DNA from: Arenicella sp.
GTDB lineage: Bacteria > Pseudomonadota > Gammaproteobacteria > Arenicellales > Arenicellaceae
Length of the DNA stretch: 9,894 nucleotides
Direction of reading: 5' to 3'
Assembly: GCA_016763815.1 (NCBI GenBank)
Contig: JAESTB010000037.1
Location: 1 to 9,894 of the forward strand
The first letter of the stretch is position 1; the number at the start of each line of letters is the position of its first letter. This document shows positions 1 through 6,036 of this stretch, in pieces. The notes under the pieces were generated by a model, which saw only the letters and a list, made by a program, of their open reading frames with translations, had not been told where the DNA came from and searched no databases. Position numbers and translations under genes: made by a program.

Positions 1-585
1 ATCAATCCCTAGCGGGATGATATGCCCACGAAGATTAAATTCTTGGTTAGACTCACGTTGTTCGGCTTCAGCGGTAAAGTGTACCGCTGAAGCCGACTCA
101 ATATTGGCTTTCTCTACGGCGTTCAAATACAGCTTTTTTTTCGCTCGAGCTTGCTGTAAAGACCAATTCTGAAGTTGACCAATAGGGCGCACTATATAAG
201 GCATACCTTTTTTTCTAGCCAAATACATTGCATAGCTTGAGCAGTATGAAAATATGGCATGCACATGAACTACGTCGTAGTCGGTGATGTGGCGACTTAG
301 CCAACGAGTGAAACTTAATGAGTATGAAAATTCGCGAATTGGCGCTATTGGAAGTGATACTCGCTTGAAGAACCGCACCGGTACTCCACTGTAGTCAATA
401 AGGGAGTTAAGGCTAACCTCTAAATTGTTTGGCCCATCGTCGTTCGTCGTGGCTATTTCTGCATCGATACCGTGCTTGCGCAGGCTCGAAACCATTTCGA
501 TCACTGCCTTGCTTGGGCCCCCGCGGCAAGCGGCCACAGATGGGATAACGTGTAAGACCTTCAAACGGGCAGTCTTATCGAACAT
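1..585 (-). CDS. Family 4 glycosyltransferase, N-terminal part (runs off left edge)
   Basis: The reading frame starts at ATG 583-585 and stays open to base 1, giving 195 residues with no stop, so only the N-terminal GT-B half is visible. It begins with a typical GT4 strand and glycine-rich loop (LKVLHVIPSVAACRGGPSKA, about residues 8-27), followed by a helix and IDAEIATTND. It then has DVVHVHAIFSY (about 88-98), YIVRPIGQLQNW, and VHFTAEAEQ before VIPLGID-like HIIPLGID at the edge, which normally leads into the second Rossmann domain. Such enzymes move a sugar from a nucleotide donor to a growing lipid-linked or surface polysaccharide on the cytoplasmic face of the inner membrane. Donor and acceptor cannot be told. 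The start overlaps the last 11 bases of asnB and is preceded by GGAAAG, which suggests translational coupling with asnB in one polysaccharide operon. Confidence 0.9.
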   Translation of the reverse strand, partial: MFDKTARLKVLHVIPSVAACRGGPSKAVIEMVSSLRKHGIDAEIATTNDDGPNNLEVSLNSLIDYSGVPVRFFKRVSLPIAPIREFSYSLSFTRWLSRHITDYDVVHVHAIFSYCSSYAMYLARKKGMPYIVRPIGQLQNWSLQQARAKKKLYLNAVEKANIESASAVHFTAEAEQRESNQEFNLRGHIIPLGID

Positions 586-2440
586 GCCGAGCTTTCCAGT
601 CGTTCAAGACGGCTAGGCTCCAGCGACGGTACCACGGCTTTAGCGGAATCCATTTTGGTGTAACCGGCATCGGCATATCATCCCAATTTGACGCAAACCA
701 TTCATCAAATGGGAATCTAAAGCCTTGTTTAGGGCGATTGACTACCCAAGTCGGTAATTCTGGCACGCAGTCTATTAACAGATGCTTGCCTTGCTGTAGT
801 CGGATGTCGGCCGATATGGCACTTATTTGCTCAACGAATACGCGGTCGATGAATGGCACGCGTAGCTCTAAGCCCCAGGCCATGCTTGCTACGTCGCTGT
901 CACGTAATAATTGATTGCGCAAATAGGTACTCAATTCTAGGTGGCTAATATTATCCTTTTGCGACGGGTGATTTGGTTCGGATACTAAAATTTCTTTCGG
1001 TGCTCTTTTACAGATAATATTAGTCAGCTCATAGGCTTCAGATATCGAAAATATACCCCTGAAGCTCTGGTGTGCTGCGGTTAGTGATTTGGAGTTGTTA
1101 AGTGCGTCTGCGATTCGCCGTTGACGCGGTGACAGAGCCTTGTAAAGCATTTTGCTGAGAGGCTTTATTAGAAAGTTAATATTCGCCAACAGTTGACTTT
1201 TACGCACCATTTTCGGCAATATTTCGAATGATTTATAGCCCGCGAATAGTTCATCGCCACCGAGACCTGACAACACTACTTTTTCACCAGCCTCACTGGC
1301 CAGTTTCGATACGCAGTAGGTGTTAAATCCATCAATAGTAGGCTGGTCTATGTCTAGAAGAAATTGATCAAATAACGGTCTCGCGATGTTGGCGGTCATC
1401 AAAAATTCAGTATGATTGGTGCCAAAATGTTTTGCTACTCGGCAAGCGATATCGGCCTCATTCCATTCTGGATTCTCGAATGCGATCGAGTAAGTGTTGA
1501 TCTGTCTTTTGCTGAGCTTGCTGGCTATCGCCACTAGCGCTGTCGAATCGATGCCGCCACTGAGAAATATTCCTACCGGCACATCGCTAACTAGATGAGC
1601 ACGTATACTGTGTTCCAACGCGGTTCTAGTGACCTCGATGGCTTTGGGCCGACTAAAATGATTTACTGAGAAGTCTAGATTCCAATATCGATGTAATTTT
1701 GTTTTTCCCGCTTTCCACGTTAAGTAAGTTCCCGCTGGCAGCAATTTGATATTCTTAATCGCCGTATCTGGCTCGGCCACAGTGCCCTTAAGTAAATAAC
1801 TCATGACTCCGCGGTTTGATATTTTTCGTGAGCTGTAGCCGGAGGCTAAAATAGCTCGTAACTCAGAGGCGAAGATGAACGAGTCATCAGCTCTAAGGTA
1901 GTAAAACGGCTTTATGCCCAAGGCATCTCTAGCCGCAAATGCAGTTTTCTCTTGTTCATCCCAAATTAAGAAGGCAAACATACCGCGCAGTAGTTGCACG
2001 CACGCTGGCCCTTTGTTTATATAAAGTTTGAGAATAACCTCAGTATCTGACGTGCTCTGAAACACCTCACCGTCATACTCCATTTGAGTGCGAAGTTTTT
2101 TGTAATTATAAATTTCACCGTTGAAGGTGATAGTGTATCGCTGATTAGGGCAGCTCATCGGTTGATGACCGCCCTCGGTTAAATCAATAATAGAAAGCCG
2201 AGTATGCGCGAGTGCGGCTTGGTATGAAGAAGAAAAGAAAGCGCCTTTATCATCAGGGCCTCGATGAACGAGCGCGTCCTGCATGGCCTTTAGTTTTGAT
2301 GCTCGTTGTTTTATATCAGCAGGGTGCGCGGTAGTCGTCGGCTCTTCGCTGCTTTGATAGGTGTTATTAGTATTGCTCTCGTTCGAGGGCGCTCGGGCCA
2401 ATGAAGCCTGGGGTGAAAGTATTCCGGCGATGCCACACAT
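575..2440 (-). CDS. asnB: Asparagine synthase (glutamine-hydrolysing) / AsnB-type amidotransferase
   Basis: A 621-residue class II glutamine amidotransferase fused to an ATP-dependent synthetase. The N-terminus MCGIAGI supplies the nucleophilic Cys2, which fixes the start although no good Shine-Dalgarno precedes it. Glutaminase motifs follow: HRGPDD (59-64), RLSIIDL (81-87), FNGEIYN (106-112). The synthetase domain has the PP-loop SGGIDST (294-300), SGLGGDELFAGY (391-402) and RDSDVASMAWGLELRVPF (513-530), and ends with the usual RPKQGF region. The family transfers glutamine ammonia to an aspartate-like carboxylate through an acyl-AMP intermediate. Members inside glycan clusters may instead amidate a sugar acid or another carboxylate. 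Overlap with the downstream GT4 gene favours such a polysaccharide role, which is inference. About 30 extra Ser/Thr/Asn-rich residues (roughly 15-45) lie between the catalytic Cys and HRGPDD. The gene is probably transcribed from the promoter predicted at 2518-2546. Confidence 0.93.
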   Translation of the reverse strand: MCGIAGILSPQASLARAPSNESNTNNTYQSSEEPTTTAHPADIKQRASKLKAMQDALVHRGPDDKGAFFSSSYQAALAHTRLSIIDLTEGGHQPMSCPNQRYTITFNGEIYNYKKLRTQMEYDGEVFQSTSDTEVILKLYINKGPACVQLLRGMFAFLIWDEQEKTAFAARDALGIKPFYYLRADDSFIFASELRAILASGYSSRKISNRGVMSYLLKGTVAEPDTAIKNIKLLPAGTYLTWKAGKTKLHRYWNLDFSVNHFSRPKAIEVTRTALEHSIRAHLVSDVPVGIFLSGGIDSTALVAIASKLSKRQINTYSIAFENPEWNEADIACRVAKHFGTNHTEFLMTANIARPLFDQFLLDIDQPTIDGFNTYCVSKLASEAGEKVVLSGLGGDELFAGYKSFEILPKMVRKSQLLANINFLIKPLSKMLYKALSPRQRRIADALNNSKSLTAAHQSFRGIFSISEAYELTNIICKRAPKEILVSEPNHPSQKDNISHLELSTYLRNQLLRDSDVASMAWGLELRVPFIDRVFVEQISAISADIRLQQGKHLLIDCVPELPTWVVNRPKQGFRFPFDEWFASNWDDMPMPVTPKWIPLKPWYRRWSLAVLNDWKARHVR

Positions 2441-2476
2441 AGTCGTTAATTAGGTTTGTTATTAGTAGTAGGGTCG

Positions 2477-2512
2477 TAATGGTGGAGAAAATCGAACTTT
2501 TCTCCACCATTA
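2477..2512 (-). promoter_or_regulatory. Perfect inverted repeat in the asnB leader (or 3' end of rne)
   Basis: AATGGTGGAGAAAA (2478-2491) is repeated perfectly inverted at 2498-2511, with a 6-base loop. A T-A pair at 2477/2512 extends the stem to 15 bp. Transcripts of either strand would fold. There is no run of T after the stem on either strand, so it is not a canonical intrinsic terminator, although it lies 55 bases past the rne stop. Its outer end coincides with the predicted asnB start point at about 2511, so it would form the 5' end of the asnB mRNA. Confidence 0.7.
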
Positions 2513-2517
2513 GTCAT

Positions 2518-2546
2518 ACTATAGTTTCTCCCTAGAAAAACAGCAA
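2518..2546 (-). promoter_or_regulatory. Predicted sigma70 promoter of asnB
   Basis: Read on the minus strand: TTGCTG (2546-2541), a 17-bp spacer, then TATAGT (2523-2518). The -10 matches the consensus at 5 of 6 positions, the -35 at 3 of 6, and the spacing is ideal. The expected start point is near 2511, an A in the transcript, which gives a leader of about 71 nt. It lies just past the rne stop codon, so asnB and the glycosyltransferase can be expressed separately from rne. Seen by eye only. Confidence 0.5.
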
Positions 2547-2566
2547 CTTAGGTGACGTATTTAATG

Positions 2567-4837
2567 TTACTCCGACTTGTTAGTATCAGACGGCTTTGCA
2601 TTCGCTGGCTTGTTAACCGCTTGGCTACCTTGAGAGTTGTTCTGCTTGTACTCTCCACAACTGGTTTCACCGCCTTTGTTGTCAGTTCGGTTGCTCTCAC
2701 TGCTTTTTTGATCGGTTTGAGGTTTGTCACCTTGAGACCTATCGCCCTGAGACCTATCGTCCTGAGACCTATCATTTGAGCGACTACGGTTACGGTTGCG
2801 ATTTCGGTTTCTATTACGATTGCGGTTGCGATTATTATTGCTACCGCCTTCATTGTTAGTGTCGTCGTTTTGCTTTTCGGCGCTGTCTTTTTGAGGCGTG
2901 TTGCGGTTATCGTTCGGCTTATTATCGCTGTTCGGTTTGCTCTGCTTGTTGTTTCGGTTGCCGCCGCGTTGATTGCTGTTGCGCCCGCGATTGTTATTGC
3001 GGTTGGCGCCTCGTTCGTTATTGCGGCCACGCGCGTTATTAGATTTCTTACCGTCTTTTTTACTGCGTTTTTTTGGCAGCTCTTCTTCGCCGGTACCAAA
3101 CAACGCACGCCATAGCCGCACAAAGATGCCCGGTTTAACGGCTTCAACTGGTGATGCTACCGGGGCTGTTGCAGGTTTAGCGGCTGGCACCGGTATGTCA
3201 CCCATCTTTATTGACTCGGTAGCCACTGCAGGAGCGGTATTTGGTGCAATTACAACATTGCTTACCTGATTTTTTTTCTGATATTTAGCTTTGCGAGGGT
3301 CTTCTTTGGGCTCTTGAATTTCAGTTTTATAGCTTGGCAAGTTTGGCATTTCATCCAAGTCTTCGCTGCGTAAACGTTGAATTTTAAAGTGCGGTGTTTC
3401 CAATTCAATGGTGGGTACGATGGTTATATTTGTGCCTAAACGGCTTTCCAATAAAGTCACTTCGTGGCGTTTTTCGTTCAACAAATATGTTGCTGTCTTA
3501 ATCGGCAAATGTACGTTTATCGCTTCAGTATTCTCTTTTAGGGCTTCTTCCTCAATGATACGCAACACACTTAAGGCCGAAGAGCCAACGCTTCGTATAT
3601 GGCCATTGCCTTCGCAACGTGGGCATACATGGTAGTTAGAGTCGCTAATCGAGGAACGTAAACGCTGACGAGACATCTCTAATAGTCCAAAGCGCGAGAT
3701 GCGGCCTACTTGCACGCGTGCACGGTCAGCCTTCAGTGCTTTTTGTAAGCACTGTTCAACCGCACGTTGGTTTTTGTTGGCCAGCATATCGATGAAATCG
3801 ATTACGATTAATCCACCTAAGTCACGGATACGCAATTGGCGAGCGATCTCTTCAGCCGCTTCCATATTGGTTTGCAACGCTGTTTCTTCGATGTCGCTAC
3901 CTTTGGTCGCGCGCGCCGAGTTTACGTCTATCGAGGTTAACGCTTCAGTTGGGTCAATAACTAGCGCACCGCCAGCAGGCAACCGTACTTCACGGGCGTA
4001 AGCCGATTCAATTTGATGCTCGACCTGGTAACGTGAAAATAACGGAACGGTATCTTCGTACATCTTCAACTTAATGACGTTGTGTGGCATGACTTGCTTC
4101 ATGAAGCGTGTCGCACGATCAAAAATTTCTTTGTCATCAATGATGATTTCAGCTATGTCACTGCGGAAGTAATCGCGGATGGAGCGAACCACTAAGTTTG
4201 TTTCTTGATAAACCAAAAATGGAGCAGCTTGGGCTTCAGACGCTTCTTGAATGGCATCAGACAAGCGTTGTAAATAGTCTAAATCCCATTGCAGCTCTTC
4301 GGCACTTTTGCCGATGCCAGCGGTACGAGCGATGAGAGCGTGCTCACGTGGAACATCGAGCTCTGACATTGCTTCACGCAACTCTTGGCGTTCTTGGCCT
4401 TCGATACGACGTGATATGCCACCGCCTTTAGGGTTGTTTGGCATGAACACCAAGTAACGACCGGCGAGGCTGATGAATGTAGTTAGTGCTGCGCCCTTAT
4501 TGCCGCGCTCGTCCTTCTCGACCTGAATTAGTAGTTCTTGACCAGATTTTAGAACATCGGCAATGTTAACCTTAGAGATTGGCGTGTCAGAGTTATAATT
4601 TTGAAAGTAAGTTCTAGAGACTTCTTTCATTGGCAAAAAGCCCTGACGATTTCCACCATACTCGACAAAAGCGGCTTCTAGGCTTGGCTCGATGCGAGTA
4701 ATCTTGCCTTTATAGATATTGCCTTTCTTCAGTGCCGTGTTGGCCGACTCGATGTCCAGATCAACTAATTTTTGACCGTCGACAATTGCAACTCGCAGCT
4801 CTTCAGAGTGGGTTGCGTTGAATAACATTCTTTTCAT
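2567..4837 (-). CDS. rne: Ribonuclease E
   Basis: A 756-residue RNase E, the endonuclease that cuts AU-rich single-stranded RNA in mRNA decay and in rRNA and tRNA processing, and that scaffolds the degradosome at the inner membrane. It starts MKRMLFNATH like the E. coli enzyme, after a strong SD (AGGGG, 4847-4843). An S1 domain spans about 36-120, followed by the 5'-sensor/RNase H region. Catalytic DNase I-like aspartates are D304 (SIDVNSARATKG) and D347 (VIDFIDM), and the zinc-link is CPRC (C405, C408). The small domain ends near 500. An amphipathic GIFVRLWRALFG (570-581) matches the place and character of the E. coli membrane-targeting helix. The tail (590-756) is Asn/Arg/Gln/Ser-rich, including eight NR dipeptides (669-684) and three RSQxD repeats (690-704). 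It is much shorter than the E. coli scaffold, and I recognise no enolase, helicase or PNPase docking motif in it. Transcribed divergently from rluC. Confidence 0.98.
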   Translation of the reverse strand: MKRMLFNATHSEELRVAIVDGQKLVDLDIESANTALKKGNIYKGKITRIEPSLEAAFVEYGGNRQGFLPMKEVSRTYFQNYNSDTPISKVNIADVLKSGQELLIQVEKDERGNKGAALTTFISLAGRYLVFMPNNPKGGGISRRIEGQERQELREAMSELDVPREHALIARTAGIGKSAEELQWDLDYLQRLSDAIQEASEAQAAPFLVYQETNLVVRSIRDYFRSDIAEIIIDDKEIFDRATRFMKQVMPHNVIKLKMYEDTVPLFSRYQVEHQIESAYAREVRLPAGGALVIDPTEALTSIDVNSARATKGSDIEETALQTNMEAAEEIARQLRIRDLGGLIVIDFIDMLANKNQRAVEQCLQKALKADRARVQVGRISRFGLLEMSRQRLRSSISDSNYHVCPRCEGNGHIRSVGSSALSVLRIIEEEALKENTEAINVHLPIKTATYLLNEKRHEVTLLESRLGTNITIVPTIELETPHFKIQRLRSEDLDEMPNLPSYKTEIQEPKEDPRKAKYQKKNQVSNVVIAPNTAPAVATESIKMGDIPVPAAKPATAPVASPVEAVKPGIFVRLWRALFGTGEEELPKKRSKKDGKKSNNARGRNNERGANRNNNRGRNSNQRGGNRNNKQSKPNSDNKPNDNRNTPQKDSAEKQNDDTNNEGGSNNNRNRNRNRNRNRNRNRSRSNDRSQDDRSQGDRSQGDKPQTDQKSSESNRTDNKGGETSCGEYKQNNSQGSQAVNKPANAKPSDTNKSE
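2731..2775. repeat. Three tandem 15-bp repeats within rne
   Basis: Three adjoining 15-bp units, near CCTGAGACCTATCGT on the plus strand (2731-2745, 2746-2760, 2761-2775), differing at only one or two bases each. On the coding strand they encode the RSQDD/RSQGD/RSQGD pentapeptides of the RNase E tail. Being a multiple of three, the copy number could change without a frameshift. Next to them (2786-2833) a degenerate 6-bp repeat encodes eight Asn-Arg pairs. Confidence 0.85.
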
Positions 4838-5183
4838 GTTTTCCCCTATGCCTACATTGGCATGTTAAGAAAAACAGCGACTATCTAAGAAGGCCGGTGG
4901 TGAGACGTCGAATACACAGAAATACTGATTTCGCTGCAGTGGCAATAAATAAAAATTGCAACTGCTCTTTAGACAAATGCACTAAAAGGACTACAGACTG
5001 CCGTTGCTAGGAATTACTATCCTAGTGTAGTTGGCTCGTCGGTACCTTTAATGAATTTATAGACCTCAGATGTTACTCATTGTCTACCTGTCTTAGCTAA
5101 AATCGTCTTTGATTTGATTGCTACGTTTATTCAACGCTTATCAAAATCAAATCATGCTGCTGGTTGTGATAATTAAAACTTAT
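4838..5183 (-). promoter_or_regulatory. Predicted structured 5' leader of rne
   Basis: The leader is taken from the rne start to a predicted transcription start near 5183, about 346 nt and without a reading frame of note. It contains four hairpins by eye. One is a 10-bp stem 5110-5119/5145-5154. The second is a 6-bp stem 5007-5012/5020-5025 (CTAGGA/TCCTAG). The third is an 11-position stem 4936-4946/4955-4965 with one mismatch and a U-rich loop in the RNA. The fourth is a 5-bp stem 4848-4852/4859-4863 directly beside the Shine-Dalgarno. In E. coli the rne mRNA has a 361-nt leader through which RNase E limits its own synthesis. The length and placement suggest the same arrangement here, but sequence homology has not been tested. 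Confidence 0.5.
4936..4965 (-). promoter_or_regulatory. U-rich-loop hairpin in the rne leader
   Basis: In the rne mRNA sense the arms are GCAGU-U-GCAAU and AUUGC-C-ACUGC, ten Watson-Crick pairs interrupted by one U/C mismatch. They enclose the 8-nt loop UUUUAUUU, about 100 nt before the start codon. AU-rich single-stranded RNA next to a stem is the type of site RNase E prefers, so this is the best candidate for an autoregulatory cut or sensing site. The pairing is seen; the function is inferred. Confidence 0.5.
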
Positions 5184-5189
5184 TATTAA

Positions 5190-5218
5190 AATATATCACT
5201 GCGTTGAAATAGCCTGAA
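5190..5218 (-). promoter_or_regulatory. Possible promoter of rne
   Basis: On the minus strand an extended -10, TG-A-TATATT (5198-5190), lies 17 bp after a poor -35, TTCAGG (5218-5213). Extended -10 promoters tolerate weak -35 boxes. A start near 5183 would give a leader of about 346 nt. The surroundings are AT-rich, so other -10-like words exist nearby and more than one promoter is possible. Confidence 0.3.
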
Positions 5219-5980
5219 ATTTCAAAATCAAAGTTCAGAACTAAAGTTCAATTCACCAACTAATTCTTTCTGCGAGGGCCAAGTCAAAGAGGCTAATCAT
5301 TTTTTGTTAGCATTTGTTGGCGCTTAATCGCGATATCACTACTGTTCTTATTCTTCGAATTGTAGCTGTTTATATTTGCTGACAATGGCTGGCTGTCATA
5401 TTAAATCTAACTGTCTGGCCGTGACCGAGACTAAGTTGCTTTAATTCAAATGACTCAGCATCAGAGTTAGCGATGTTCCTCATAATTCAGGGTGAGGTAC
5501 ATTGCCCTGTTACATAGCACGTTGAATGGCTTGCAACTAATTGATAGAAATCAAAGACCTAATAGTTATCTCGAGTGGGCCGTTTGTTGCCCGGTCGGTT
5601 TGCTAAAACTCACTGTAATAACGCTCTTTTAATACAAAACTGACTAAAAGAATCGTCTGTGCGAGACACTTGTGTAAAAAATTTAAGCCAAGTTAACGCT
5701 CTTAATGAGTGTTAGACCTGAGTTAAGAAATTTAACCGCATTTTTAAACCGATTTCGATACTATTGTTTCTTATGCTTTCTCGCCAAATTAGCGGCCACA
5801 TAACGCCTGCAGTATCCTAAAAATTATCGAATCTAGCGGTTCTCACAGCCGAGTTCGTAATTCGTTGAAAAATAATGTGTTTAACGCTGGTTGAAATTCA
5901 ACCAGACTGGCTTAGTCTACCAGTAAATTGGTGCTTTAGCAATTGGGTAAAACACCCGCCATTATTAGCTTTTCTAGACA
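5219..5980. other. Non-coding divergent spacer between rne and rluC
   Basis: About 760 bases, visibly AT-richer than the genes around it, with no convincing gene. The longest plausible small frame (5705-5803, 32 codons) has no ribosome binding site. I found no tRNA T-loop or other RNA-gene hallmark and no hairpin followed by a clear T run. Modest structures include a stem with one G-T pair at 5694-5701/5707-5714, and the 11-base direct repeat TCAAAATCAAA at 5141-5151 and 5222-5232, one copy of which lies in the rne leader. The palindrome cluster at 5887-5933 is listed separately. The stretch could hold further rne promoters or an unrecognised small RNA. Confidence 0.5.
5887..5933. promoter_or_regulatory. 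Palindrome cluster upstream of the rluC promoter
   Basis: A perfect 19-bp palindrome, CTGGTTGAA-A-TTCAACCAG (5887-5905), is followed at once by further half-sites: CTGG (5907-5910), ACCAG (5919-5923) and TTGGT (5929-5933). The palindrome with its single central base looks more like a dimeric protein-binding site than a terminator, and no T run follows. It ends about 75 bp before the predicted -35 of rluC, which would suit an activator or a distal operator. No known regulator consensus is claimed. Confidence 0.4.
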
Positions 5981-6009
5981 TTGGGTTAACCAGTAATCTC
6001 CTCTATAAT
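5981..6009 (+). promoter_or_regulatory. Predicted sigma70 promoter of rluC
   Basis: TTGGGT (5981-5986), a 17-bp spacer, then a perfect TATAAT (6004-6009). Transcription would begin near 6016-6017, about 20 nt before the GTG at 6037. It lies inside the longest open frame (ATG 5875), and is a main reason for not using that ATG. Confidence 0.6.
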
Positions 6010-6036
6010 CGCCCTCAGTCAGCTAAGAGCGTTCTC

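Noticed and set aside
2477..2512. Intrinsic terminator of rne
   Set aside because: The stem is strong but no T run follows it on the minus strand, and it coincides with the predicted asnB start point. Termination by another route is not excluded.
2731..2833. Short regular repeats as a CRISPR or satellite array
   Set aside because: Units of 15 and 6 bp adjoin without spacers and keep the rne reading frame, so they are coding repeats.
2548..3147. A 199-codon minus-strand frame, and several plus-strand frames, overlapping the end of rne
   Set aside because: They lie in other frames over the repetitive Asn/Arg-coding tail. Their proteins are long runs of Thr, Ile and Ala or Val and Leu that mirror the repeats, and no ribosome binding site was noted.
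5705..5803. A 32-codon plus-strand frame beginning MSVRPEL in the divergent spacer
   Set aside because: No Shine-Dalgarno, an ordinary length for chance in this stretch, and no recognisable motif.
5875..6036. N-terminal 54 codons of the long rluC frame
   Set aside because: They contain a TATAAT promoter with correct spacing, have no SD before ATG 5875 and resemble nothing in the RluA family.
4838..6036. tRNA or other standard RNA gene in the large spacer
   Set aside because: T-loop-like words such as GTTCAATTC (5246-5254) are not flanked by pairing arms, and no acceptor or anticodon stem could be built.
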